In this document: positions 1 through 7,665 of the stretch, piece after piece
Numbering within the stretch: position 1 is the stretch's first letter
Layout of the letters: every line of letters starts with the position of its first letter
Assembly (NCBI RefSeq): GCF_001646865.1
Contig: NZ_LRRB01000231.1
Location: forward strand, 1 to 34,423
Reading direction: 5' to 3'
Source: Aldersonia kunmingensis
Lineage (GTDB): Bacteria; Actinomycetota; Actinomycetes; Mycobacteriales; Mycobacteriaceae
Length of the DNA stretch: 34,423 nt
Translations under genes and position numbers: made by a program
The notes under the pieces: model-generated
The model's input: only the letters and a program-made list of their open reading frames with translations
What the model was told of the DNA's origin: nothing
Database searches by the model: none

Positions 1-1037
1 AAACCGTTGAATGCCGTGTTGGCCGCGAGCAAAAGGATCAGCGCCGTGACGATAGTGATGAAGTAGAAGGCGGGCGGGAAGCCGGAGAAGACGGCCTCGG
101 CAATCTGTGCGATCAGTGTTTTCTGGTGGTAACCCTCGGGGGCGTTGACCAACTGTGTCTCGGGATCCTCCGCGATGACCACCCCGATCTTCTTGGCCAG
201 CAAGATGATCCCCATCAGCAGCACGATCGCGATCCCGCCGAGCAATAGCAGCGTCGTCGCGGCGTTGCGCGACTTGGGCTTGCGGAATGCCGGCACGCCG
301 TTACTGATCGCTTCAACACCGGTGAGCGCAGCGCAGCCGGAGGAGAACGCGCGGGCGATCAGGAAGGCAAAGGCAAGGCCGACGAGGTGATCATCTTCGG
401 CCTGCAGGTCCAGTCCGGCGGACTCCGCCTGCACGTCGGAGCCGAGGACGAAAACATCGATCAGTCCCCACACCAGCATCCCGAGCATGCCGATGATGAA
501 CGCGTAGGTCGGGATGGCAAAGGTGGCGCCGGATTCCCGGATACCCCGCAGATTCATCGCGCTCAGCAGCACGATCGCCGCGACCGCGAAGAGGATCTTG
601 TGGTGTGCGACGAACGGGATCGCCGAGCCGATGTTGGAGGCGGCCGAGGAGATCGAGACCGCCACCGTCAGCACGTAGTCGACGAGGAGCGCGCTGCCGA
701 CGGTGAGTCCGGCTTTCGGTCCCAGGTTCGTCGTCGCAACCTCGTAGTCGCCACCGCCGGAGGGATAGGCGTGCACATTCTGCCGGTAACTGGCCACCAC
801 AACGGCCATCACGAAGCACACCGCGACACCGATCCACGGGGTGTAGACGTAGGCCGACAGCCCCGCTACGGACAGCACGAGAAAGATTTCCTCCGGCGCG
901 TACGCGACCGACGACATCGCGTCGGAAGCGAACACGGGGAGGGCGATTCGCTTCGGCAGCAGCGTGTGACCCAACGTGTCGCTGCGGAAGGGCCGGCCGA
1001 GCAGCAACCGCTTGGTCGCCGTGGTTACCTTTGACAC
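1..1037 (-). CDS. APC-superfamily amino-acid permease, 3' part cut by window edge
   Basis: Reading the minus strand from a GTG at 1037 gives an open frame of about 345 codons that runs off the left edge, so the C-terminal part is missing. The protein opens with a basic stretch (TTATKRLLLGRPFRSDTLGH), then ALPVFASDAMSSVAYAPEEI. It continues with several hydrophobic helices, among them VYTPWIGVAVCFVMAVVVA and FAVAAIVLLSAMNLRGIRES. The SSVAYAPEEI and YPSGGGDYEVA segments are typical of APC-type amino-acid/cation permeases. From memory it corresponds to M. tuberculosis Rv2690c, also divergent from ceoB. It should be an inner-membrane transporter; the substrate cannot be told. No strong ribosome site lies before the GTG, and a TTG two codons upstream is an alternative start. 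The 153 bases to ceoB must carry both divergent promoters. Confidence 0.85.
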   Translation of the reverse strand, partial: MSKVTTATKRLLLGRPFRSDTLGHTLLPKRIALPVFASDAMSSVAYAPEEIFLVLSVAGLSAYVYTPWIGVAVCFVMAVVVASYRQNVHAYPSGGGDYEVATTNLGPKAGLTVGSALLVDYVLTVAVSISSAASNIGSAIPFVAHHKILFAVAAIVLLSAMNLRGIRESGATFAIPTYAFIIGMLGMLVWGLIDVFVLGSDVQAESAGLDLQAEDDHLVGLAFAFLIARAFSSGCAALTGVEAISNGVPAFRKPKSRNAATTLLLLGGIAIVLLMGIILLAKKIGVVIAEDPETQLVNAPEGYHQKTLIAQIAEAVFSGFPPAFYFITIVTALILLLAANTAFNG

Positions 1038-1190
1038 CGCCAAAGCGTAAGCCGCTGCCCTCGCGCGCGGAGCATCAGGCGTATCGATTCACTAGCGAAC
1101 CGCGGCAACGCTGTCACGAAGAAGAGCGCTACCGTTGCCTCGCGTGGTGAACTTGCCGGACAGGCATTCGTCGAGGATCGGGGAAACAGG

Positions 1191-1853
1191 TTGTACGTGG
1201 TGGTCATGGGGTGTGGCCGCGTTGGGGCCGCGCTCGCGGGCGGATTGACCCGAATCGGACATGACGTCGCGATCATCGATCGCGACGAGAGCGCATTCCA
1301 GCGACTCGGCCCTGCATTCCCCGGCCGCAAGGTCGTCGGCATGGGTTTCGACCGTGACGTGCTGACCCGGGCTGGAATCGAGGGCGCCGACGCCTTCGCG
1401 GCGGTGTCCTCGGGAGACAACTCCAACATCATTTCCGCACGGCTTGCCCGCGAGAAGTACGGCGTGGAACGCGTCGTTGCGCGCATCTACGACGCCAAGC
1501 GCGCTGCCGTCTACGAGCGGCTCGGGATCCCGACCGTCGCCACCGTGTCATGGACCACGGACCGGTTCATGCAGTCACTCATCCAGCAGACCGACGCGAC
1601 CCGTTGGCGCGACCCGTCGGGTGCAGTGTCGATCGCGCAGCTCACCGTGCACGAGGACTGGTTCGGCCGCACGGTCGCCGAACTGGAGCGCGCCAGCGGT
1701 TCCCGTGTGGCGTTCCTGCTGCGCTACGGCGAAGGCCTGCTGCCCGAGCAGAAGACGGTCATCCAGGACGGCGACGCGGTGTATGTCGCTGCCCTGTCCG
1801 GCACGATCGGCGACATCTCGACCGTCGCCGGCAACCCTCCGATCGAGAGCTGA
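1191..1853 (+). CDS. ceoB: TrkA-type potassium uptake regulatory protein CeoB
   Basis: A 220-residue protein with an N-terminal Rossmann fold (RCK/TrkA-N): the glycine motif MGCGRVGAALAGGL at residues 6-19 and an acidic residue after the second strand (IIDRD) that would bind NAD(H). The second half is a TrkA-C-like domain (about 140-215: SIAQLTVHEDWFGRTVAEL and QDGDAVYVAAL). Such proteins are cytoplasmic gating subunits of Trk potassium transporters. The start is a rare TTG with a purine-rich GGGGAAACAGG just upstream; a GTG two codons in is the alternative. It is followed 7 bases later by ceoC, so the two form one transcription unit of paired RCK subunits. No membrane TrkH/TrkG subunit lies in the window, so the partner channel must be encoded elsewhere. 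The name is by analogy with Rv2691. Confidence 0.88.
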   Translation: MYVVVMGCGRVGAALAGGLTRIGHDVAIIDRDESAFQRLGPAFPGRKVVGMGFDRDVLTRAGIEGADAFAAVSSGDNSNIISARLAREKYGVERVVARIYDAKRAAVYERLGIPTVATVSWTTDRFMQSLIQQTDATRWRDPSGAVSIAQLTVHEDWFGRTVAELERASGSRVAFLLRYGEGLLPEQKTVIQDGDAVYVAALSGTIGDISTVAGNPPIES

Positions 1854-1860
1854 GACAGCG

Positions 1861-2526
1861 ATGAGAGTGGCAATCGCCGGTGCCGGCGCGGTCGGCCGGT
1901 CCATCGCGCGCGAGCTGTTGCGCAGCGACCACGAGGTGATGTTGATCGAGAAGCAGCTCGGTCACGTCGATGCCACAGCCGTGCCGCAGGCAATCTGGGT
2001 CCACGGCGACGCGTGCGAGCTGAGCCTGCTCGAGACCGCGCGCCTGGAAACCTACGAGGTGGTTATCGCCGCTACCGGTGACGACAAGGCGAACTTGGTG
2101 CTCAGTCTGCTCGGCAAGACCGAGTTCGGCGTGCGGCGCGTGGTGGCCCGGGTCAACGACCCGCGCAACGAATGGCTCTTCGACGACTCCTGGGGTGTCG
2201 ACGTCGCGGTGTCCACGCCGCGGATCCTCGCCTCACTGGTCGAAGAGGCCGTCTCTGTGGGCGACCTCGTCCAGTTGATGACGTTGCGGCAGGGCCAGGC
2301 GAACCTGGTGGAAATCACGCTGCCGAACGACACTCCGCTGGCCGGGAAGGCTGTGCGCAAGATGACACTGCCGCGCGATGTCGCACTCGTGACGATCCTG
2401 CGCGGCGGACGGGTCATCGTGCCGCAGCCGGACGATCCGATCGAGGGCGGGGACGAGTTGCTGTTCGTGGCCTCACCAGATGTGGAAGATCAACTGCGCG
2501 AGATATTCGGCCTGATCAAGCACTAG
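1861..2526 (+). CDS. ceoC: TrkA-type potassium uptake regulatory protein CeoC
   Basis: This 221-residue protein is a second RCK subunit, translated from an ATG 7 bases after the ceoB stop. Residues 1-20 hold the canonical dinucleotide motif AIAGAGAVGRSIARELL, followed by MLIEKQ with the ribose-binding acidic residue. The middle (VVIAATGDDKANLVLSLL) is the characteristic TrkA-N stretch in which each regulator monitors NAD binding. The C-terminal TrkA-C domain spans about 130-215 (LVEITLPNDTPLAGKAVRKM and EGGDELLFVASPD). CeoB and CeoC are homologous to each other and are expected to assemble into a mixed RCK ring in the cytoplasm. The order permease, ceoB, ceoC matches M. tuberculosis Rv2690c-Rv2692. 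After the stop, 68 bases separate it from the convergent sigma factor gene, with no clear hairpin. Confidence 0.9.
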   Translation: MRVAIAGAGAVGRSIARELLRSDHEVMLIEKQLGHVDATAVPQAIWVHGDACELSLLETARLETYEVVIAATGDDKANLVLSLLGKTEFGVRRVVARVNDPRNEWLFDDSWGVDVAVSTPRILASLVEEAVSVGDLVQLMTLRQGQANLVEITLPNDTPLAGKAVRKMTLPRDVALVTILRGGRVIVPQPDDPIEGGDELLFVASPDVEDQLREIFGLIKH

Positions 2527-2594
2527 CCCGGCGGCGCGACGAGTGCGCGCCCGGAATCCGGCCAAGCGCGACCGAGTTCGTGTAGCGGGCCCGT

Positions 2595-3191
2595 TCATGC
2601 GCAAACCAGTTCGCGTGCAACGGGTTTGCGATCGAGTTCGGCGCGCAGGCGGTTCAGCGCACGATGCTGCATGACGCGCACGACCCCGGCGCTGGTACCG
2701 ATCGCCTCGGCGGTCTCGGCCGCGGACCAGCCCAGCACGATGCGCATCATCAGCACCTCACGGTGATGCGGCGCAAGGATCTTCATCAGGTCACCGGTCG
2801 CCAAGCTGCGCTCGGAGTGCAGCATCAGCTCCTCGGGACCCGGGTCGGCGGACTCCTGGTCGGGGATGTCATCGACGATGCACAGCGGATAGATGCGGCC
2901 GCGCCGGCGGGCATCAGCGATCTTGTTCGCGGCGATGCCGTACACGAATGCGAGGAACGACTTGCCGCGGTCCTGGTAACGCGGAATCGCGGCGACGGCG
3001 GCCATGCAGATTTCCTGGGCGACATCGTCGGCGGTGACGTGCAAGTCGTCGCGATTGCGCAGCCTCGACGCGCAATGCCGCACCATCAACGGGTGCACCT
3101 TGCGCACGATCTGCGTGACCGCGTCCTGATCGCCGTCGGCGGCACGGACGACAAGTTCGTCGAGGGCCTTGGTCAGCTGGGGATCAGCCAT
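2595..3191 (-). CDS. ECF-type RNA polymerase sigma factor, SigD/ShbA-like
   Basis: A 198-residue sigma-70-family protein of ECF size. Region 2 is clear: HVTADDVAQEICMAAVAAIP, then RYQDRGKSFLAFVYGIAANK, the promoter-melting and -10 recognition part. Region 4 lies at about 140-185 (LMKILAPHHREVLMMRIVLG and WSAAETAEAIGTSAGVVRVM), a helix-turn-helix for the -35 element. The wording is close to mycobacterial SigD and streptomycete ShbA. The ATG at 3191 is chosen over the longer frame because AGGAAGGA sits about 8 bases upstream. Neither neighbour is an anti-sigma factor, so control must be transcriptional or by an unlinked partner. A possible promoter of its own, GTTACC-17-CGAT, lies at 3229-3255 on the same strand. 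In the M. tuberculosis order I remember, no sigma gene stands between ceoC and the DUF3159 gene, so this is an added gene here. Confidence 0.87.
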   Translation of the reverse strand: MADPQLTKALDELVVRAADGDQDAVTQIVRKVHPLMVRHCASRLRNRDDLHVTADDVAQEICMAAVAAIPRYQDRGKSFLAFVYGIAANKIADARRRGRIYPLCIVDDIPDQESADPGPEELMLHSERSLATGDLMKILAPHHREVLMMRIVLGWSAAETAEAIGTSAGVVRVMQHRALNRLRAELDRKPVARELVCA

Positions 3192-3298
3192 CGCAGCGGT
3201 CCTTCCTGGGTTCGATCGGCACATATCGATCGTCCGGCGGACCGCTGCCGGTAACTAGAAACCCCAGGGATGGTTCGGCACCACCCCCGCAACCCAGC

Positions 3299-4018
3299 TC
3301 AGAGGTGTTTGTGCTCGGTGTGCGACGAGTCGTCGGCCTCGGGCGATTCGTCGGCCTCGTCGGCCGCATCGGCCTCGGCAGCCGCATCTGCTTCGGCTAG
3401 AGCGCGATCGCTGCGCCGCGCAGCCCACACCGTCAGCAAAACCGCGAGCGCCGCGAGCGGCCACCCCATCGCGATCCGGGAGAACGCGAGGAAGCCGGTG
3501 TGATCGCTGTCGTACAGCCACGACTGAACGAGATAACGGGACCCGAAAACCAGCGCCCAGCCGGCGGTGGCGATGTCATAGGCACGCACCGCGGTCCGGT
3601 TGCTCCGGAATCTGGTGCCAACGCCGTTGAGCATCCCCCACGCGACGCCGACCAGTGGCCACCGGACCAGGATCGAAATTACAAAGACCGCGCAATAGAC
3701 AAGGCTTGTGTAGATGCCGAATAGGAAGTACCCCTTGGCATCTCCAGTGCGGTGCGCGATGAAGGCGCAGATTCCGACACCGAGGAATCCGGAGATTGCC
3801 GGCTGGATCGGCTCGCGCCGGACGAGGCGTAGGACGAGGATGGCCGCGGCCGAGCCGAGTGCGGCCCAGATTGCGGCGGTCAGACCGAAGATTGCATTGA
3901 CCGGAACGAAAACGACGACGGGAACGGTCGAATAGATCAGGCCGCTGACCCCGCCGAGTTGTTCGAGGAGGGTCTGCGGCCGGTCCGGTTCGGTCTCCGG
4001 ATTCTGGCTGTGTGTCAC
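3299..4018 (-). CDS. DUF3159 family integral membrane protein
   Basis: A 239-residue protein with about five or six membrane segments. Examples are LIYSTVPVVVFVPVNAIFGL, AAIWAALGSAAAILVLRLV, AISGFLGVGICAFIAHRTG and SLVYCAVFVISILVRWPLVG, followed near the end by IAMGWPLAALAVLLTVWAAR. The N-terminus is hydrophilic (QNPETEPDRPQTLLEQLGG) and the C-terminus is strongly acidic and Ala/Asp/Glu rich. The pattern and place in the gene order fit DUF3159 (Rv2693c-like), a family of unknown function, perhaps a small transporter or channel. The start is GTG at 4018 with no good Shine-Dalgarno sequence. The OB-fold gene lies 65 bases upstream on the same strand, so joint transcription is likely. Confidence 0.8.
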   Translation of the reverse strand: MTHSQNPETEPDRPQTLLEQLGGVSGLIYSTVPVVVFVPVNAIFGLTAAIWAALGSAAAILVLRLVRREPIQPAISGFLGVGICAFIAHRTGDAKGYFLFGIYTSLVYCAVFVISILVRWPLVGVAWGMLNGVGTRFRSNRTAVRAYDIATAGWALVFGSRYLVQSWLYDSDHTGFLAFSRIAMGWPLAALAVLLTVWAARRSDRALAEADAAAEADAADEADESPEADDSSHTEHKHL

Positions 4019-4083
4019 GTCACGAGCGTGCCATAGAGCCGAATGAGGACGTTACGGCGGAGAGTTCGCGTGAGCCGGGAGGC

Positions 4084-4461
4084 TCAGGCAGTGCCCTGCA
4101 GTTCGTAATGCGGATTGAAAATCACCTTGGCACCGTCGCGTTCACCGATGCGACCGCGCACCTTCAGCTTGCGTCCGGGCTCGATACCCGGGATGCGGCG
4201 GCGGCCGATCCAGACCAGCGTCACGGTGTCGGTGCCGTCGAAGAACTCGGCTTGCATGCTGGCGCCGGCCGCCTTGGAACACGCATCCACGCTGCGCAGA
4301 CGGCCCAGCATGGTTACGTCGTCACCGCGGTGACAATCACACGCGTGCTTGGCTCCGGATGCGCCGGCGGTCTCCGCCATTTCCTCCGCATCGCGCTGCG
4401 CCAGATCCTCGGTGAGCCTGCGGCTGAGCCGACGGAAATATCCTGAGGCTGCGGTGGACAT
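4084..4461 (-). CDS. OB-fold nucleic-acid-binding domain protein
   Basis: A 125-residue protein. Residues 1-40 form a charged helix (YFRRLSRRLTEDLAQRDAEE). Residues 48-125 are a compact OB fold: TMLGRLRSVDACSKAAGASM, AEFFDGTDTVTLVWIGRRRI, PGIEPGRKLKVRGRIGERDG, AKVIFNPHYEL. The RIPGIEPGRKLKVRGRIG stretch, ending in NPHYEL, is characteristic of the actinobacterial Rv2694c-like family. Such domains bind single-stranded nucleic acid; the precise role is unknown. The ATG at 4461 is chosen although the frame is open 81 codons further, because AGGAG lies 9 bases upstream and the extra sequence overlaps the divergent hydrolase gene. The only neighbours that could share its transcript are the DUF3159 and sigma genes downstream. 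Confidence 0.85.
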   Translation of the reverse strand: MSTAASGYFRRLSRRLTEDLAQRDAEEMAETAGASGAKHACDCHRGDDVTMLGRLRSVDACSKAAGASMQAEFFDGTDTVTLVWIGRRRIPGIEPGRKLKVRGRIGERDGAKVIFNPHYELQGTA

Positions 4462-4594
4462 CGCGAACTCCTGAAAATCTGTGGCGCGGCGGCCGTGCCA
4501 CTGGTATGTAGCGTTCGACCGCCACTGTAGACCCACAACCTTCGTGCAACCACTCGGTTGTGACGCATATTTCTCACCGGTGCACAATCGCTGC

Positions 4595-5308
4595 ATGCAG
4601 TCGGTGAACGCCCGTCCAGTGGCCGTCGTTTTGCCTGGTAGCGGCTCTGACGCCGATTTCGCTCGGAAGGCATTCGAGCCCGCTTTCGACGTGCCGCACA
4701 TCACAACGATCGCGGTCGAACCAGACCCACGCGGAGTGATTGCCAGCTATCATGCCGCACTCGACGATGCGGCCGATCGTGGTGGACCGGTCATCGCTGC
4801 CGGAATCTCGATCGGCGCGGCCGTCGCACTCGAATGGGCGGCGTTGCGTCCGGGGTCCGCCGCGGCGGTAATCGCCACCATGCCCGCCTGGACCGGGCCC
4901 CCGCACGACGCGGCTGCTGCACACAGTGCGCGCTTCACCGCCGACAGCCTGCGCACCGACGGGCTCGCGGCGGTCACCGCGCAGATGCGTGCGAGCAGCC
5001 CGCTATGGCTCGCAGATGCGCTCACCCAGTCGTGGGAGCGGCACGGCAAGCACCTGCCCGAAGCGCTCGAGGAGGCCGCGGCCTACACCGCGCCCGGCCC
5101 CGAGTTGCTCGCCGGAGTCACGACCCCGGTCGGGATTGTCGGCGTCGTCGACGACGCGGTGCACCCGATCGAGGTCGCACAGCAGTGGTCGGTGCTGTTG
5201 CCCAAGGCCGCGCTCGCGAAAATCACGCTCGACGAGGTCGGCGCCGACCCGGCGACGCTCGGCCGGTCGGGACTTGCCGCGCTCGCCGAACTCGGCGTGC
5301 AGTTCTAG
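4595..5308 (+). CDS. Alpha/beta hydrolase family protein
   Basis: A 237-residue protein of alpha/beta hydrolase type, counterpart by position of Rv2695. It begins at ATG 4595 (MQSVNARPVAVVLPGSGSDA), where PGSGSDA is the oxyanion loop. The nucleophile elbow GISIGA puts Ser at residue 72. A late strand followed by GVVDDAVHP (residues 183-191) supplies Asp186/187 and His190, although the usual C-terminal catalytic His is not obvious, so the substrate and even the activity are uncertain. There is no signal peptide, so it is probably cytoplasmic. The start codon has no Shine-Dalgarno, and CACAAT lies 6 bases before it, which would fit a leaderless transcript. It converges with the DUF3710 gene with only 11 bases between the stops. 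Confidence 0.78.
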   Translation: MQSVNARPVAVVLPGSGSDADFARKAFEPAFDVPHITTIAVEPDPRGVIASYHAALDDAADRGGPVIAAGISIGAAVALEWAALRPGSAAAVIATMPAWTGPPHDAAAAHSARFTADSLRTDGLAAVTAQMRASSPLWLADALTQSWERHGKHLPEALEEAAAYTAPGPELLAGVTTPVGIVGVVDDAVHPIEVAQQWSVLLPKAALAKITLDEVGADPATLGRSGLAALAELGVQF

Positions 5309-5319
5309 CTCCAGACGAT

Positions 5320-6264
5320 TCAGCGCTGGGACTCGCCCGGCTGACGACCGATCTGCTGCATCGCGGAACCGGACACACCACGGCGGCGCTTCGGCTGCGG
5401 CTGAGCGGACGGGTTCGACGGACCCTGCTGGGGCTGCGCCGAATTCGCCTGTCCCCCTGCAGGCCCCGCCTGCGGACCGGGTTGCTGCGGCTGCTGGGGC
5501 GGCGCCTGCTGCGGCTGCGGTGGAACGGGCTGTCCGGGCGCCGGCTGTCCACCTTGCTGCTGCGCGGCGACCTGCTGGTTGTACGCGGCGGCCAATTGTT
5601 CGGCGAGATGCGGAGGCAATACCACCGGGAGTGGTGCGCGCACCGGGTGCGGATCGGAACCGCGCCGGACAACCGTTTCACGTAGCACCGCGCGCGTCGC
5701 CTCGGCCAGGGGACCGTCCGTCGGGACACCCGTGCCGGGCGGGGCCGCCGCGACGGCCCGCACCATCCAGCGATACCCGTCGACGCCGATGAAGCGCAGA
5801 TCGGCAGCCTGAGTGGCGACGACGAGCTCGCGGCCCCAGATCCCGCTCTCGATCGACGGAGTCACGTTCTGCTCCCGCATCGTGTCCGCGATCTCGGTGA
5901 CCACCTCGCGCCACTGGCCGGGCGTCTTCGGCGCCGCGTAGGCGGCGACCGTGATTCGTCCGTGCTGGGTTGTCAGATGCACGGCCTGCGGGGCGCCATC
6001 CTGGCCCATCTCGACCTGCAGCTGAGCACCGTCCGGAATCGGCAGCACGACCGAGCCAAGGTCGAGGCGCTGGTCGATGACCGCGTCGAGCCGCTCCGCG
6101 ACATCCTCGTAGTCGAAGGGACCAACACCCTCGGGCGCGGTGGCTTCGAACTCGTCCGTGTCGGACTCGTCCTCGTCGAACTGGTCATCGACGAAGTCCT
6201 CGGCGTAGTCCTGCTCGGGCTCGTCCCGATCGGACCGCTTCTTCCGTCCGCCAAACAACGCCAT
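5320..6264 (-). CDS. DUF3710 domain protein with Pro/Gln-rich tail
   Basis: A 314-residue protein. Residues 1-45 are highly acidic after a basic start (MALFGGRKKRSDRDEPEQDY). Residues about 45-215 form the DUF3710 core, with conserved-looking segments such as GPFDYEDVAERLDAVIDQRL, LGSVVLPIPDGAQLQVEMGQ and FIGVDGYRWMVRAVAAAPPG. The last about 90 residues are low complexity, rich in Pro and Gln, and end in a basic RRRGVSGSAMQQIGRQ patch. The family is unknown in function (Rv2696c-like). The ATG lies only 2 bases after the dut stop, so the two genes are translationally coupled. The tail is probably disordered. Confidence 0.83.
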   Translation of the reverse strand: MALFGGRKKRSDRDEPEQDYAEDFVDDQFDEDESDTDEFEATAPEGVGPFDYEDVAERLDAVIDQRLDLGSVVLPIPDGAQLQVEMGQDGAPQAVHLTTQHGRITVAAYAAPKTPGQWREVVTEIADTMREQNVTPSIESGIWGRELVVATQAADLRFIGVDGYRWMVRAVAAAPPGTGVPTDGPLAEATRAVLRETVVRRGSDPHPVRAPLPVVLPPHLAEQLAAAYNQQVAAQQQGGQPAPGQPVPPQPQQAPPQQPQQPGPQAGPAGGQANSAQPQQGPSNPSAQPQPKRRRGVSGSAMQQIGRQPGESQR

Positions 6265-6266
6265 CG

Positions 6267-6761
6267 CTACGCTTCTTCCTCGTTCGGGCTGCTCGCGAGA
6301 CTGTCGTGCCCACCGCTGGACCCGTATCCGCCTGCGCCGCGCGCTGTTTCATCGAGCGAAACCACCTCGACGAACTCGACGAGTTCCACCCGCTGCACGA
6401 CAAGCTGCGCGATCCGGTCACCGCGGCGCAGCTCGATCGGCGTACGCAGGTCATGGTTGATCAGGCACACCTTGATCTCACCGCGGTAGCCGGCATCGAT
6501 CGTTCCGGGCGTATTGACCACCGACAGACCGCACTTCGCGGCGAGGCCGGACCGGGGATGAATCAACCCGACGGTGCCGACCGGAAGGGCGATCGCAATG
6601 CCGGTTCCGACAAGCATGCGCTCGCCTGGCTCGATGATGACGTCCTCGGTCGTACACAAATCCACACCTGCGTCACCGGGGTGCGCTCGGCGAGGGATCT
6701 CGATGCCGGGATCGAGACGAATCAGAGGTACCGGGTCGAGTCCCATCACGAGGTCCGACAT
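6267..6761 (-). CDS. dut: Deoxyuridine 5'-triphosphate nucleotidohydrolase (dUTPase)
   Basis: A 164-residue trimeric-type dUTPase, which converts dUTP to dUMP and pyrophosphate, keeping uracil out of DNA and feeding dTMP synthesis. All five motifs are present: [10 protein letters not shown] (motif 1, about 27-36), PRSGLAAK (motif 2, about 69-76), [16 protein letters not shown] (motif 3 with the catalytic Asp and the base-stacking Tyr), [10 protein letters not shown] (motif 4) and [10 protein letters not shown] (motif 5, the C-terminal arm that closes the active site). The length is slightly above the M. tuberculosis enzyme (154, from memory) because of an acidic tail. It is the first gene of a dut-DUF3710 pair and diverges from the DUF3093 gene with 33 bases between the starts. 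Confidence 0.96.
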   Translation of the reverse strand: MSDLVMGLDPVPLIRLDPGIEIPRRAHPGDAGVDLCTTEDVIIEPGERMLVGTGIAIALPVGTVGLIHPRSGLAAKCGLSVVNTPGTIDAGYRGEIKVCLINHDLRTPIELRRGDRIAQLVVQRVELVEFVEVVSLDETARGAGGYGSSGGHDSLASSPNEEEA

Positions 6762-6782
6762 TACGCTGCGGTTGCCCTTCTC

Positions 6783-6788
6783 TAGGCT
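6783..6788 (+). promoter_or_regulatory. Candidate -10 element for a leaderless DUF3093 transcript
   Basis: TAGGCT fits the actinobacterial housekeeping -10 pattern TANNNT. It ends 6 bases before the GTG start at 6795, which is where transcription would begin, and no Shine-Dalgarno sequence precedes that GTG. This is an inference from spacing only; no good -35 is visible, which is common for such promoters. Confidence 0.4.
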
Positions 6789-6794
6789 TGGACC

Positions 6795-7310
6795 GTGCCA
6801 GAACGATCGAGTCCGGCGCCGGTTGATGCTGACGGCACCGGCGCAGTCCGCTACTCAGAACGCCTGTGGGTGCCCATCTATTGGTGGCCGATCGCCTTCG
6901 GCATCACTTTGTTACTCGCCGCGGAGATCGACATGGGGATACGCGCGGTACCGAGCTGGCTTCCCTACCTGCTCCTGCTTCCAGTCCCGACCTGGGTGCT
7001 GGTATGGCTGAGCCGACTGCGTGTCGAGGTTGTCGCGCCGCGCGACGGGACTGCCGAGCTGATGGTGGGTCGCGCCCACCTTCCGGTCGATGTGATCGCC
7101 CGGACCGCCGCGGTTCCGGCCAGCGCGAAGAGCGCGGCGCTGGGCAGGCAGCTCGATCCGGCTGCCTACGTCCAGCACCGCGCTTGGATTCGTCAATTGG
7201 TGCTCGTGGTCCTCGATGACCCGGACGACCCGACTCCCTACTGGCTGGTGAGTACGCGTCGCCCGGAGCGTCTGCTCGAGGCGCTGGCTGACGCCGGTAC
7301 CCCGCGCTGA
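6795..7310 (+). CDS. DUF3093 family membrane protein
   Basis: A 171-residue protein with two adjacent membrane helices at about 25-65 ([20 protein letters not shown], then [20 protein letters not shown]). A cytoplasmic-looking domain follows (about 70-171) containing [29 protein letters not shown] and a C-terminal [17 protein letters not shown]. These features and the position between dut and DUF4193 match the DUF3093 (Rv2698-like) family, of unknown function and often described as an alanine-rich membrane protein. It starts with GTG at 6795. The stop lies inside a perfect hairpin (7307-7327), and 52 bases separate it from the convergent DUF4193 gene. Confidence 0.8.
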   Translation: MPERSSPAPVDADGTGAVRYSERLWVPIYWWPIAFGITLLLAAEIDMGIRAVPSWLPYLLLLPVPTWVLVWLSRLRVEVVAPRDGTAELMVGRAHLPVDVIARTAAVPASAKSAALGRQLDPAAYVQHRAWIRQLVLVVLDDPDDPTPYWLVSTRRPERLLEALADAGTPR

Positions 7311-7327
7311 CCGACCCCCTCGGTCAG
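7307..7327. terminator. Hairpin between convergent DUF3093 and DUF4193 genes
   Basis: CTGACCGA, a CCCCC loop and TCGGTCAG form a perfect 8-bp stem that includes the DUF3093 stop codon. No uridine run follows, so termination is likely but not certain. It could serve transcripts from both sides. Confidence 0.5.
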
Positions 7328-7362
7328 AAACGGGCTCGCCCGGCTAGCTCAGCAGGCCTAGC

Positions 7363-7665
7363 TCAGGCTGCGCAGTCCATGCAGAGCAGCTGGCCGTTCT
7401 TCTCGCTCGCCAGCCGGCTGCGGTGATGAACCAGGAAACAGCTCGAACAAGTGAACTCGTCGGCCTGCTTCGGAATCACCCGAACCGAGAGCTCCTCGCC
7501 GGACAGGTCCGCGCCCGGAAGCTCGAACGATTCCGCCGTGTCCGATTCGTCGACGTCGACTACCGCCGACTGTGCCTCGTTGCGGCGAGCCTTCAGCTCC
7601 TCGAGTGAATCCTCCGAAACCTCGTCGGCTTCGTTCCGCCGCGGTGCGTCGTAGTCGGTTGCCAT
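7363..7665 (-). CDS. DUF4193 zinc-ribbon-like small protein
   Basis: A 100-residue acidic protein. The first 65 residues are charged (EADEVSEDSLEELKARRNEA) and the C-terminus holds two CxxC pairs: Cys73/Cys76 in FTCSSCFLVHHRSRLA and Cys95/Cys98 in LLCMDCAA, a probable zinc ribbon. It is DUF4193 (Rv2699c-like), a family widely conserved in actinobacteria with no firm function. The length fits the family and the ATG is preceded by GGGGAAG about 6 bases upstream. The 417-base gap upstream, shared with the divergent cei gene, must contain its promoter. Confidence 0.88.
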   Translation of the reverse strand: MATDYDAPRRNEADEVSEDSLEELKARRNEAQSAVVDVDESDTAESFELPGADLSGEELSVRVIPKQADEFTCSSCFLVHHRSRLASEKNGQLLCMDCAA

